NCBI GenBank assembly: GCA_963678465.1
Contig: OY782858.1
Span: forward strand, 2,294,001 to 2,358,000
Length of the DNA stretch: 64,000 nucleotides
From: Paludibacter sp963678465
GTDB taxonomy: Bacteria; Bacteroidota; Bacteroidia; Bacteroidales; Paludibacteraceae
Direction: 5' to 3'
Below the pieces are notes generated by a model, which saw nothing but the letters and a program-made list of their open reading frames with translations, had not been told where the DNA came from and did not search any database. Positions 27,277 through 37,400 of the stretch are shown one piece after another. The translations under genes and the position numbers were made by a program. Position 1 is the first letter of the stretch; each line of letters opens with the position of its first letter.

Positions 27277-27284
27277 ATTTTTTA

Positions 27285-30104
27285 TTATAGCAGCTTTTCT
27301 TTCAGAAACTTAGCTGTATACGATTTTTCGCAAGCCACGATCTCCTCAGGAGTACCTTCGAACACGAGGTTTCCTCCTGCTTCGCCTCCTTCGGGGCCGA
27401 TATCAATAATATGATCGGCACATTTAATCACTTCGAGGTTATGTTCGATAATAATTACCGTATGCCCTTTTGCTATCAGCGCATCAAAAGCTTTCAGCAA
27501 TGTTTTTATATCGTGGAAGTGGAGTCCCGTTGTAGGTTCATCGAAAATAAAAATCGTAGGTTCAGGTTTCTCGTTGGCAAGAAACGAAGCTAACTTCACG
27601 CGCTGGCTTTCACCTCCCGAAAGTGTGCTGCTCGATTGCCCAAGTTTGACATAGCCTACACCCACATCCTGCAAGGGCTTCAGTCGCTTCACTATTTTCT
27701 TTTCGGTGCTGCCTGTTTGCACCTCGAAAAACTCTATCGCCTGATTAACCGTCATTTCGAGCACATCAAAGATATTTGCATCTCTGTATTTCACCTCCAG
27801 AATATCCTGTTTGAAGCGCTTGCCATGGCAATGTTCACATTCGAGTACCAGATCGGCCATAAACTGCATTTCCACCGTTACCGTTCCTTCTCCCTGACAT
27901 TCTTCGCACCTCCCACCATCGGTATTGAACGAAAAATGCGATGCAGCATAACTCATTTGTTTCGAAAGCTGCTGATCGGCAAAAAGCTTACGAATTTCGT
28001 CGTACGCTTTGATATAGGTCACCGGATTCGACCGCGTGGAACGCCCTATGGGGTTCTGATCCACAAATTCAACATCTTTGGCCAGTTGCATCGAACCTCG
28101 CAAAGCTCCGAATTGTCCCGTGCGATCGGCCACACCACCATAATGTTTCTTCAAAGCAGCATAAAACACATTGCGCACCAGCGATGATTTCCCCGACCCA
28201 CTTACGCCCGTAACAACAGTCATAATATTGAGCGGAAATTTCACATCAATTCCCTTCAGGTTATTTTCGCGTGCACCAAGCACTTCTATGTAGTTGTTCC
28301 ATTTGCGACGGTGCAAAGGAATATCGATTAATTCTTTCTTTAAAAGATACTTTAGTGTAAATGAGTTTTCTATATCGGTATCTTTTTGAGCTGAAATATC
28401 GCTGATATTACCACGGAAAACGACTTCGCCACCGCGACGTCCGGCAAAGGGACCAATATCAACAATATAATCGGCAGCCCGCATAATTTCCTCATCGTGC
28501 TCCACTACCACCACCGTATTGCCCAGATCGCGAAGCTGTTTCAGCACTTTGATCAATAAATGCGTATCGCGGGCATGAAGTCCGATGCTTGGCTCGTCGA
28601 GAATATACAGCGAACCCACCAAACTACTCCCAAGCGATGTGGCAAGGTTGATGCGCTGACTTTCGCCTCCCGAAAGAGTGTTCGAAAGACGGTTGAGCGT
28701 CAGATAACCAAGACCCACATCGAGCAGAAACTGGATGCGGTTATTTATTTCGATCAACAGGCGTTTCGAAACAGCCGTATCGTTTTCGTCGAGTTGCAGA
28801 TGATCAAAGAAGAGTTTCAGCTTATCCACAGGCATTAGCACAAGTTCCGAAATTGATTTCCCTGAAACGCGAATGTACGAAGCCTCCTTTTTCAGTCGAC
28901 TACCCTTGCAATCGGGACAAATTGTCTTGCCTCTGTAACGCGCCAGCATAACCCTGTACTGAATTTTGTACTGATTGGATTCGAGCATTTTAAAGAAAGC
29001 GTTTAAACCTTCGAAATACTTATTTCCTGTCCAGATTAAATACTTCTGATCGTCGGTAAGTTCATAATAAGGTTTATGAATGGGAAAATTGAACTTATCA
29101 GCCGAACGTATGAGCTGCATTTTAAATTCGCTCATCACCTCCCCTTTCCAACAAGCCACAGCATCTTCGAAAATTGAAAGTGTTTTGTTCGGTATCACAA
29201 GGTCTTCGTCAATACCAATCACTCTACCAAATCCTTCGCAGGTAGGGCAAGCTCCCAGCGGACTGTTGAAACTGAACGTATGCACAGTAGGCGTTTCGAA
29301 TTGCATTCCATCGGCTTCGAAACTTTTTGAAAAATACAAACTCTGCGCAGCTTCGCCGGTCTCCGACAAAGGAAATATTTTGAGTAAACACACTCCGCTT
29401 CCTTCGTAAAAAGCTGTTTCTACCGAATCGGTCAGGCGGCTGATGCCTGTTGGAGTTCTGTCCACCGTCAGGCGGTCAATCATCAGGTATATATCTGGAT
29501 TGTTTTCAATCAGCGCGTTGTCATCAATCAAATCCTGAATTTTATAAACTTCGTCGTTTAACTCTACGCGGCTAAAACCCTGCATCAGCAGATTTTTAAG
29601 TTCTTCGGCCATTGTTCGGTCTCCCGACGGCATCACCGTTGTCAGCACCATCAATTTGGTACCATCAGGATATTGCAAAGCAGCGCTGACAACATCTTCA
29701 GCTTCGTGTTTTTTTACAATTTCGCCGGAGATAGGAGAATACGTTTTTCCGATACGCGCATAAAGCAACTTTATATATTCGTAAATTTCAGTTGAAGTTC
29801 CAACCGTAGAACGCGGATTACGTGTATTTACTTTTTGTTCGATGGCAATGGCCGGAGGAATTCCTTTAATGAAATCGACTTCGGGCTTACTCATGCGCCC
29901 AAGAAACTGGCGGGCATAGGATGAAAGACTCTCGACATAGCGGCGTTGCCCCTCGGCATAAAGCGTATCGAAGGCCAGCGATGACTTACCCGAACCCGAA
30001 AGCCCGGTGATCACCACCAATTGATTGCGTGGAATCTCTACATCAATGCCTTTGAGGTTGTGTACCCGTGCACCTTTTATAATTATATTTCCTTGCTTTG
30101 ACAT
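27285..30104 (-). CDS. uvrA: Excinuclease ABC subunit A
   Basis: 939 residues, normal for UvrA. It has two ABC ATPase modules. The first has Walker A GLSGSGKSSLAFDT (about 33-46) and signature NTLSGGESQRINLA. The second has Walker A GVSGSGKSSLVRN and signature STLSGGESQRVKLA. The zinc-binding pairs CPTCEGFG, CPDCKGSR, CEECQGEG and CEHCHGKRF are intact. UvrA dimers find bulky DNA lesions and load UvrB in nucleotide excision repair. Gene stands alone, with its own promoter and terminator. UvrB and UvrC are not in the window. Confidence 0.98.
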   Translation of the reverse strand: MSKQGNIIIKGARVHNLKGIDVEIPRNQLVVITGLSGSGKSSLAFDTLYAEGQRRYVESLSSYARQFLGRMSKPEVDFIKGIPPAIAIEQKVNTRNPRSTVGTSTEIYEYIKLLYARIGKTYSPISGEIVKKHEAEDVVSAALQYPDGTKLMVLTTVMPSGDRTMAEELKNLLMQGFSRVELNDEVYKIQDLIDDNALIENNPDIYLMIDRLTVDRTPTGISRLTDSVETAFYEGSGVCLLKIFPLSETGEAAQSLYFSKSFEADGMQFETPTVHTFSFNSPLGACPTCEGFGRVIGIDEDLVIPNKTLSIFEDAVACWKGEVMSEFKMQLIRSADKFNFPIHKPYYELTDDQKYLIWTGNKYFEGLNAFFKMLESNQYKIQYRVMLARYRGKTICPDCKGSRLKKEASYIRVSGKSISELVLMPVDKLKLFFDHLQLDENDTAVSKRLLIEINNRIQFLLDVGLGYLTLNRLSNTLSGGESQRINLATSLGSSLVGSLYILDEPSIGLHARDTHLLIKVLKQLRDLGNTVVVVEHDEEIMRAADYIVDIGPFAGRRGGEVVFRGNISDISAQKDTDIENSFTLKYLLKKELIDIPLHRRKWNNYIEVLGARENNLKGIDVKFPLNIMTVVTGVSGSGKSSLVRNVFYAALKKHYGGVADRTGQFGALRGSMQLAKDVEFVDQNPIGRSTRSNPVTYIKAYDEIRKLFADQQLSKQMSYAASHFSFNTDGGRCEECQGEGTVTVEMQFMADLVLECEHCHGKRFKQDILEVKYRDANIFDVLEMTVNQAIEFFEVQTGSTEKKIVKRLKPLQDVGVGYVKLGQSSSTLSGGESQRVKLASFLANEKPEPTIFIFDEPTTGLHFHDIKTLLKAFDALIAKGHTVIIIEHNLEVIKCADHIIDIGPEGGEAGGNLVFEGTPEEIVACEKSYTAKFLKEKLL

Positions 30105-30490
30105 GAATTTATCTGTTTATCTGCTTTGATTCAATCAAAAATCTGAAAGGAATGCTGATACTTTTCCCTTCGATTTCTTTTTTTTGTGACCTGCAAAGAT
30201 ACGACTAAACTAAAGATAATTAAATGTTGAAGTTTATAAAAAATGTAGTTTTTTACATGTTTATCCGATTGAATAGCTACTGCATTTTCGCAAAACATCG
30301 TTGACACTTTGAGTAAACAGTGAATGGTGTAAACTAAAAGTTACAATTGGAACAAGAAATGTAATCACTTTTAAAACAGCGTTACCTGCTGCAAACATTA
30401 AGAAGCATACAGATGAAAGAAATTAAAAAAATACACTATTTTTACAGTGTAAAATTATCACCTTATTCATCACTTCTAAATTATTATGAA
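30105..30490. other. Divergent intergenic region between uvrA and the CE15 gene
   Basis: 386 bases. The left part has the uvrA promoter. Near the right end an inverted repeat TACACT...AGTGTA (30432-30451) surrounds TATTTTTA, a possible -7 element, and could be an operator for the esterase gene. I see no small gene. Confidence 0.5.
30194..30224 (-). promoter_or_regulatory. Candidate promoter of uvrA
   Basis: On the - strand TTTA (30224-30221), 19 bp, TATCTTTG (30201-30194). The -7 box is a perfect match and the -33 box differs at one base. No SOS-type palindrome was noticed. Confidence 0.6.
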
Positions 30491-31705
30491 ATGAATTTCA
30501 AAAAATCACTCTTATTCACGTTAAGTCTCAGCTTTGCCTGTTTTTCGAATGCTCAGCCAGCGCTTGTATTCGGAGTTGAAAACTCTGGGGCTGCCTGCGT
30601 AAAACCTGTTCTTCCGGCACTTACTGAGCTGCAGGACTATCCCATGTTGCCCGATCCCTTTGCATGGTCCAACGGAAGCGGACGCGCGCAAACCTTAGCC
30701 GATTGGAAATGCAGAAGAAATGAAATTAAAGCAGAAATTGAACTGTATGAAATTGGCCCCAAACCCGACAGACCTGAAAACATAACTGCCTCCCTTGAAG
30801 CAAATGTACTCACTGTGAATGTGACCGTGAACGGACAAACGCTGACGCTCACCTCTAAAGTTGTAATTCCTGAAGGCGATGGTCCTTTCCCCGTAGTCAT
30901 TGGCATGAATAACAGAACAGGAAGCATACCTTCTTCTCTGTTTCAGAATGTGATACAAATTCCATTTATGCACAACCAGGTGGTGACTTATTCTCAAACG
31001 AGCAATAGAGTTTTAACCGATCCATATTATAAATTATACCCCGATTTGACCTATGTGGGCAATTACAGCGCCTGGTCGTGGGGAATAAGCCGACTCATCG
31101 ATGGAATAGAAATTGTAAAAGCACAGCTTAAAGCCGACACAAAACACATTGCTGCGACCGGGTGCTCCTATGCCGGAAAAATGGCTCTTTTTGCAGGTGC
31201 TTTCGACGAACGCATCGCCCTTACAATAGTGCAGGAATCGGGCGGTGGAGGAATTAATTCGTGGCGCGTTTCCGAAACCATTGGGAAAGTTGAAAAAATT
31301 GACAATACCAACTATTCCTGGTTTATGCAAAGCATGAAAACCAATTTTGAGGGCAAAGCAGGCCTGTTGCCTCACGATCATCATGAATTAATGGCCATGA
31401 TAGTTCCAAGAGCATTGTTGGTGTTAGGAAATCCTCCTTTTGTTTGGCTAGGCGACGAGTCGGGTTATGTTTCGTGCAGAGCGGTGGAAGAAGTGTACAA
31501 AGTTTTTAATATTTCCGATCGCTTTGGTTTTTCTTTCAGATCGGGCCACAATCACTGCGCACTGCCGGCAGAATCGTATCCTGAAGTGCAGGCTTTTATC
31601 GATAAGTTTTTATTTGGCAACACTTCGGCCAACACCAATATCAGGGTACATGAATTCGACAATGTGGATTATAACAAATGGATCAGCGCCTGGAAAAAGC
31701 CCTGA
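30491..31705 (+). CDS. CE15-family glucuronoyl esterase
   Basis: 404 residues from the ATG at 30491, which begins a good signal peptide (cleavage near FSNAQP, residue 22); an in-frame ATG at 30413 would add 26 non-signal residues. The alpha/beta-hydrolase signature of carbohydrate esterase family 15 is clear: GCSYAGK with nucleophile Ser226, then QESGGGG (Glu249), and a C-terminal SGHNHCALP carrying the catalytic His (353 or 355). These enzymes cut the ester between 4-O-methylglucuronate of xylan and lignin alcohols. It has its own terminator and no other plant-wall enzyme nearby, so it is an orphan of this pathway here. No type IX sorting tail. Confidence 0.9.
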   Translation: MNFKKSLLFTLSLSFACFSNAQPALVFGVENSGAACVKPVLPALTELQDYPMLPDPFAWSNGSGRAQTLADWKCRRNEIKAEIELYEIGPKPDRPENITASLEANVLTVNVTVNGQTLTLTSKVVIPEGDGPFPVVIGMNNRTGSIPSSLFQNVIQIPFMHNQVVTYSQTSNRVLTDPYYKLYPDLTYVGNYSAWSWGISRLIDGIEIVKAQLKADTKHIAATGCSYAGKMALFAGAFDERIALTIVQESGGGGINSWRVSETIGKVEKIDNTNYSWFMQSMKTNFEGKAGLLPHDHHELMAMIVPRALLVLGNPPFVWLGDESGYVSCRAVEEVYKVFNISDRFGFSFRSGHNHCALPAESYPEVQAFIDKFLFGNTSANTNIRVHEFDNVDYNKWISAWKKP

Positions 31706-31773
31706 AAATAAACCGGGAAACAGATTGCCGAAACATTATTTGAAACAACATCTAAAACAGAGCATAACAAACA

Positions 31774-31812
31774 AAGAAGAGCGCAATCAAATTTGCGCTC
31801 TTCTTGTATTCA
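31774..31812 (+). terminator. Terminator of the CE15 gene
   Basis: A perfect 13-bp stem (31774-31786 with 31793-31805) with a 6-base loop; the following T-run is broken (TTCTTGTATT). Confidence 0.7.
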
Positions 31813-31852
31813 ATCTATTTTAAACGTATCAACTGAGACAACCGAAACGCAA

Positions 31853-32383
31853 TCAGAGCAGCCTGACGGAGGTTTGAGGCGTTAATGCATGCGACACCAG
31901 GTTGACACCCTCCCAAAGCACTAAATCCGTTTGGTGTGACACTTCTATATTTTTCGAAAGCCCTAAAAGTCGTTGTGGTAAATAACTACAGGCATTTATA
32001 AGTTCGAAAACAGTGATTGCAGAAAGTGTATCGAAATTTTCTTTCAACATTTTGTTGATTTCATCAATATTGTTGCTACCAAAATCAACAACTAAGTCAG
32101 AATCTCTTTCGAAAACAAAAGAAGAGTTATTCCACTTACTTAAATCAAGATACACCATCCCTTTCGTTATTTCTACCAGTTGATCATCTGATAGGCATTC
32201 TTTCAACGAAACAATTTCACCCGCAATCACTCCATCGTAAAACATTGTATGAGCGGTTTCTGATGGCTGATTCGACAGATCAATAATATCGGTGATAACA
32301 TTGTCGTCGTTTTGTTCTACAACTGTAGATCGGAGCAAGCTGTTGCCATCACAAAATACGAGTTGACTACTTACCCGTTTCAT
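31853..32383 (-). CDS. Degenerate amidohydrolase-like protein lacking the catalytic core
   Basis: 176 residues from the ATG at 32383 (an in-frame ATG at 32431 would add 16 residues inside the preceding gene). The N-terminus (MKRVSSQLVFCDGNSLLRSTVVEQ, then FYDGVIAGEIVS) resembles the first beta-sandwich strands of cytosine-deaminase-like amidohydrolases, where the family continues with a metal-binding His-x-His. The C-terminus (LGLSKNIEVSHQTDLVLWEGVNL, LTPQTSVRLL) resembles the final strands of the same enzymes. The roughly 250-residue metal-binding barrel between them is missing, as are the His/Asp ligands. It overlaps the DUF4296 gene by 17 bp. Either a relic or a repurposed small protein; the family link is my inference. 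Confidence 0.6.
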   Translation of the reverse strand: MKRVSSQLVFCDGNSLLRSTVVEQNDDNVITDIIDLSNQPSETAHTMFYDGVIAGEIVSLKECLSDDQLVEITKGMVYLDLSKWNNSSFVFERDSDLVVDFGSNNIDEINKMLKENFDTLSAITVFELINACSYLPQRLLGLSKNIEVSHQTDLVLWEGVNLVSHALTPQTSVRLL

Positions 32384-33278
32384 TTTTGTGTAATAAAACC
32401 TTATTTCTGATACGCCGGTTGATGGTATCATCTTTTTCAGTAATCACCGGAAGGGGGTGCTCAATAAGCTTAATTACCGTCCGAATACTGTCCTGGGCCA
32501 GTTCGTCATACTCGCGCATCAGCTTGATACTGTCAACGGTAATACTCAGCTTTCCTTTATTCTTACTACTACCCGACAGATGTCCTGTAATGGAATCGAT
32601 TCTGCTTTGATGGCGGGCTACCAACCTCAAACTGTATTTTCGTAGAACACTATCGTTAACCGCTTTCGCATAGATGCTATCTTTTTTGCCATCAGCATAA
32701 AAAATACGCATTACTATATTTTTGTTCAATCCCGAATCCAGCGGCGCTATCCGTTGCCTGAAACTTAGCACATAAGCATCCCTCCATTGCAAATCGCGGT
32801 TCTGAATTTTAAATGCTAACCGGCTTCGCAACGAATCTTTGGTGAGGGTATACGCAGTGCGATTAGGCCAAATGTCTTTTTTCATATGCCTCAAAGCCAC
32901 AGAATCGATAGGGTGGAATTTGCGGTTTTTTACATCGACCTCAAATTGGGTCAGGTTGTCAACTACTTGCGTATAGATATTATTAAACTTCTTTGGATTA
33001 CTTACATACCAAACCAAAGAAGAATCGAAATCGGCTTTGGAGATACCGTATTTCTTAAACAGGGCATTGTAGTAATAAACATTTTCGCGACTATCGGGGG
33101 CTGAATTATAATAATTTACCGAAAGCGCACCATCGAGTTTATGTAAGTCGGTAAGAAAGTCAACCATTTCATCCTGACTCATCACATTCTCAGGACGATT
33201 GTCGCAAGCCGTCAGAAAGAAAATCATCCCCGAAAAAAAAAGGAAAAATCTCAATATTTTATTGATTCTTTTCAGCAT
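32367..33278 (-). CDS. DUF4296 lipoprotein
   Basis: 303 residues; signal peptide with lipobox FLTAC (Cys about residue 25). The region about 30-115 is the DUF4296 domain of Bacteroidetes (M-x-x-DEMVDFLTDLHKLDGAL, later YGISKADFDSSLVWY). The remainder is helical with many charged residues. Function is unknown. Its start overlaps the end of lspA by 20 bp and its end overlaps the next small gene, so lspA, this gene and the relic are translated from one message. Next to lspA in many Bacteroidales, from memory. Confidence 0.85.
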   Translation of the reverse strand: MLKRINKILRFFLFFSGMIFFLTACDNRPENVMSQDEMVDFLTDLHKLDGALSVNYYNSAPDSRENVYYYNALFKKYGISKADFDSSLVWYVSNPKKFNNIYTQVVDNLTQFEVDVKNRKFHPIDSVALRHMKKDIWPNRTAYTLTKDSLRSRLAFKIQNRDLQWRDAYVLSFRQRIAPLDSGLNKNIVMRIFYADGKKDSIYAKAVNDSVLRKYSLRLVARHQSRIDSITGHLSGSSKNKGKLSITVDSIKLMREYDELAQDSIRTVIKLIEHPLPVITEKDDTINRRIRNKVLLHKNETGK

Positions 33279-33864
33279 CAGCGTGTTTTTTTGACTCCAA
33301 ACTTTCGTTCAGGTCTTTGCGGAAAAAAATAAGAATAATGGCTACAGCAATTGTTATGGCCGAGTCGGCGATATTGAAAATAGGGCTAAAAAAGATGGTT
33401 TCGCCCGCAGCATTTTTTATAATGGGAAAATAAAGCATATCAACCACTTTTCCATAAAAGAGCGGCGCATATCCTCCTGTTTCAGGCAAAAAGGTGGCTG
33501 CCATTCCGTAGCTTTCGCTAAAAAGCACACCGTAAAATACCGAATCGAAAATGTTTCCGGCAGCTCCGGCCAACAGTAACGAAACGCAAAGAATATATCC
33601 TGTTCTTGCCTTCTTTTTTATGAGCAGATGAATAAAATAGGCAAGGCCGGATACTGCAACGATACGGAAGATTGTAAGAAACAGTTTACCAATGAATTCC
33701 ATTCCAAAAGCCATTCCGTTATTTTCGATAAAATAGATTTTGAACCAACTGAAAACATCGATATGTTCGCCAATGGCAAAATTCAGTTTAATATACACTT
33801 TCGATACCTGATCAACAAGCAACACAAGAAAAATAAGGAGAATAGACTTTTTTGTAATTGACAT
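33259..33864 (-). CDS. lspA: Lipoprotein signal peptidase (signal peptidase II)
   Basis: 201 residues with four membrane helices. The aspartyl protease motifs are present: NNGMAFGM (about 52-59), GAAGNIFDSVFYG (about 104-116, first catalytic Asp) and FNIADSAI (about 164-171, second catalytic Asp). It cleaves prolipoproteins before the lipidated Cys, and this window alone encodes at least six predicted substrates. A longer loop between the catalytic motifs is usual for Bacteroidetes. Followed by the DUF4296 gene with a 20-bp overlap. Confidence 0.97.
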   Translation of the reverse strand: MSITKKSILLIFLVLLVDQVSKVYIKLNFAIGEHIDVFSWFKIYFIENNGMAFGMEFIGKLFLTIFRIVAVSGLAYFIHLLIKKKARTGYILCVSLLLAGAAGNIFDSVFYGVLFSESYGMAATFLPETGGYAPLFYGKVVDMLYFPIIKNAAGETIFFSPIFNIADSAITIAVAIILIFFRKDLNESLESKKHADAEKNQ

Positions 33865-33892
33865 TTTTCAAAAAAAAATGAGAGTAAATAAC

Positions 33893-33929
33893 AAATTCGA
33901 CAACAGACCATCTATCTGCTGTCGAATTT
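33893..33929 (-). terminator. Hairpin between dksA-like gene and lspA
   Basis: 15-bp stem with one mismatch (33893-33907 with 33915-33929). The run after it on the - strand is only TTTGTTATTT, so it may attenuate rather than end transcription into lspA. Confidence 0.5.
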
Positions 33930-33946
33930 AATATAAATCAGTTGAG

Positions 33947-34324
33947 TTATTTTTGATCGTTTTTAGCTTCGATACTTAAAGTGGCATGAGGTACAGCACG
34001 TAAACGCTCCTTTGGTATGAGTTTACCTGTTTCGCGACAAATGCCATAAGTTTTATTTTCAATACGCACCAAAGCCGCCTGAAGATGTTGAATGAATTTC
34101 ATTTGGCGTTGTGCAAGTCGACCTGATTCCTCTTTCGACAATGTTGCAGCTCCCTCTTCAAGTACTTTGAAAGTAGGAGATGTGTCCATCACATCATTTC
34201 CATCCAAATTGGTAATCCCATTGCGCAACAATTCATAATCCTTTTGAGCTTTATCAAGTTTATCAATAATTAATTTGCGGAATTCATCCAATTCGGCATC
34301 AGTATATCTCGTTTTTTCGGCCAT
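33947..34324 (-). CDS. DksA/TraR-type regulator
   Basis: 125 residues. Residues ~5-85 form the helical coiled-coil region (LDEFRKLIIDKLDKAQ onward) and the C-terminus carries the TraR/DksA finger region (YGICRETGKLIPKERLRAVPHATLS). Only the first of the four zinc cysteines remains, which is the normal state for Bacteroidetes members as I recall them. DksA-type proteins bind in the RNA polymerase secondary channel and modulate transcription with ppGpp. It sits between ileS (135 bp upstream) and lspA (82 bp downstream), all on the - strand. Confidence 0.9.
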   Translation of the reverse strand: MAEKTRYTDAELDEFRKLIIDKLDKAQKDYELLRNGITNLDGNDVMDTSPTFKVLEEGAATLSKEESGRLAQRQMKFIQHLQAALVRIENKTYGICRETGKLIPKERLRAVPHATLSIEAKNDQK

Positions 34325-34459
34325 AGTAATTGTTGTTTATAACGTTTTTAGGATTTTCCCCATTAACAATTGTTTATATGAATTTTTTATTGCCTGCGAA
34401 AATAGCAAATAAGTTTCGGTTTGCCAATTATTTTACCATTTAATTTTAAGTCAATACAA

Positions 34460-37400
34460 TTACACTTTGTTTACTGAAACTTTCACATTATATTCATCAA
34501 ACTCAAGTTCTGTTGCATCTGCTATTTCTGTCACCAATAACACCTCATTTGCCAATGTTTGTGTTGCAATATAATTAGCATATTCGGTTACTGCTTCGGC
34601 AATTTCCGGGCGACTTTCAATTTCAACAACGATTTTATCGACAATTTCGTAACCGCTCGATTTGCGAATGTTCTGAATACGGTTGACCAATTCACGAGCA
34701 ATACCTTCACGCACCAATGCATCGGTCAGCGTAATATCAAGTGCTACTGTAAGTTTACCTTCGTTAGCCACTAACCAGCCCGGCATATCTTCGGTAATAA
34801 TTTCAACATCTTCGGGTTCAATTTTCACATTTCCACTTTGCAATTTAATCATTGTGAAACAGACTTGTGGATTATTTTTCCCTTCAATATCAGCAATCTC
34901 TTTTTTTCCAAATTTTGATACCGCTTCAGCAATCTCTTTCATTTGTTTCCCAAATTTCTTTCCAAGAGTTTTGAAGTTTGGCTTTACTTTCTTTACCAAA
35001 TTCTCCATGTCGTTGTCGGCAGGGATTACTTCAAACTCTTTTACGTTTACTTCAGCTTTCACCAGGTCGGCAATGTAGCTAAGTTGCTTGAAAGTAATTT
35101 CGTCGGGTGCAGGAACTACTGCTTTGGTAAGCGGTTGACGCACTTTTTTATCTGCTTTACGACGCAATGCCAATATCATCGACGAAGTTTGTTGTGCCAA
35201 TTGCATACATTCTTCCAGATTGCTATCAATCAAGGCTTCGTTGTATGTTGGGAAATCAGCTAAGTGAACTGATTCGCTGTTGTCTTTTCCGGTAACTGCA
35301 TTTAAATCAAGGAAAAGTTGATCGGCAAAGAATGGCGCAATCGGAGCCATCAGGCGCGAAACGGTTTCCAAACAGGTATAAAGTGTTTGGTAAGCCGAAA
35401 TTTTATCTTCGTCATATTCTCCGCCCCAATAACGTTTACGGTTCAAACGCACAAACCAGTTGCTCAGGTTTTCGCCTACAAAATCCGAAATAGCACGACC
35501 TGCGCGGGTTGGTTCATAAGTTTCGTAGTACTCGATTACATCTTTCACCAAAGTATTCAGCAATGAAATAATCCAACGGTCAATTTCCGGACGGTTTTCC
35601 ATTGGAATTTCCGCTTCGGCGTAGGTGAATTTATCCACATTGGCATAAAGCGAGAAGAACGAATAAGTATTGTAAAGCGTTCCGAAGAATTTGCGGCGAA
35701 CTTCTTCAACGCCTTCAATGTCGAATTTCAGGTTGTCCCACGGCGATGCATTGGTCATCATGTACCAACGCAGTGGATCAGAACCGTATTTCTCGATCGA
35801 CGAAAACGGATCAACACCATTGCCCAAACGTTTCGACATTTTATTGCCGTTTTTGTCGAGTACCAAGCCGTTTGAAATAACGCTTTTAAATGCCACACTT
35901 CCTTTCACCATAGTACTTATGGCATGAAGTGTAAAGAACCAACCTCTTGTCTGATCTACACCTTCACTGATAAAGTCGGCAGGAAAATTACTTCCGCTGT
36001 CAATCAGATCAGCGTTTTCGAACGGATAATGGAGCTGCGCATAAGGCATTGCTCCCGAATCGAACCAAACGTCAATCAGGTCGAGTTCGCGCTTCATGGG
36101 TTTGCCCGAAGCCGATACAAGAACAATTCCATCTACATACGGACGGTGTAAATCTATATTTTTTACTGCATAATTGACAGCAGTATATTCTCCCACTTTA
36201 AAGTTTTTGTATGGATTTTCGATCATAAATCCGGCTGTAATTGATTTCTCAATTTCAGCCATCAATTCTTCCACCGAACCGATACAAATTTCCTCAGATC
36301 CATCTTCCGAACGCCAAATAGGAAGCGGAGTTCCCCAATAGCGGCTGCGGCTCAGGTTCCAGTCCTGCAGGTTTTCGAGCCATTTTCCAAAGCGACCAGT
36401 CCCTGTCGACTGAGGTTTCCAGTTGATGGTGTCGTTGAGCGACATCATTTCCTCACGGCATGCAGTGGTTTTAATAAACCAACTGTCGAGTGGATAATAC
36501 AATACCGGTTTGTCAGTACGCCAGCAGTGTGGGTAATTGTGTACATGTTTTTCTATTTTGTAAGCCAAACCCTGTTGTTTCAGCATTACACAAATATCAA
36601 TATCAAGCGTTGTATCGTCATCAGTCAAAGTGCTGTCGTAAGCATTTTTCACATAACGACCTGCATATTCGGCATAAAGTTCTGTATTTACATTCGAAGC
36701 AACAAAATCAACACCCAGATCTTCAATTTTGAAGAATTTTCCGGTGCGGTCAACCATTGGCTGACGGTTACCATCTTTGTCGATCAGCAACATCGGAGGA
36801 ACGCCGTTTTGTTTGGCCACACGATCATCGTCTGCACCAAAAGTAGGTGCAATATGAACAATACCTGTACCATCTTCGGTAGTTACAAAGTCACCGGTAA
36901 TAACTTTGAAAGCACCTTCGCCCGGATTTACCCATGGGATAAGTTGCTCATAAGCAATGCCCGCTAATTCTGAACCTTTTTTGCGATCGAGAACTTCGTA
37001 TTCGTTTTTACCCATTACAGCTCCAAGTAAATTCTCTGCCAAAATCAGGTTGCAGGTTTCTTTGGTGTATGGATTTTGAGTTTTCACCTTTACATAATCG
37101 ATAGTTGGCCCAACACAAAGCGCTGTATTCGAAGGCAAAGTCCATGGAGTTGTTGTCCATGCCAGAAAATATGTATTTTCTTCGTTTTTCAACTTGAACT
37201 GTGCCACACAAGTTGTGTCTTTCACATCGCGATAGCAACCGGGTTGGTTGAGTTCGTGTGTGGAAAGTCCGGTGCCGGCAGCAGGCGAAAATGGCTGAAT
37301 GGTGTAGCCTTTATAAAGCAGATTTTTGTTGTACAGTTGTTTGAGCAACCACCACAAGGTTTCGATATAACGGTTGTCGTAGGTAATGTACGGATCGTTC

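Larger units (their letters stand above)
26651..27284. other. Intergenic region upstream of the barrel gene
   Basis: 634 bases. Contents: an 8-bp inverted repeat at 26681-26710, two copies of a 15-bp direct repeat near 27016 and 27083, and the uvrA terminator at 27243-27276. Short rightward frames at 26568-26988 are Phe/Leu/Ser-rich and without motifs. A GC-richer patch at about 27120-27240 with short complementary segments could be an RNA, but I cannot support one. Confidence 0.55.

Noticed and set aside
33947..34324. DksA-like protein with a broken zinc finger as a mutation
   Set aside because: Loss of three of the four cysteines is, as far as I recall, normal for this Bacteroidetes subgroup, so it is not a sign of decay.
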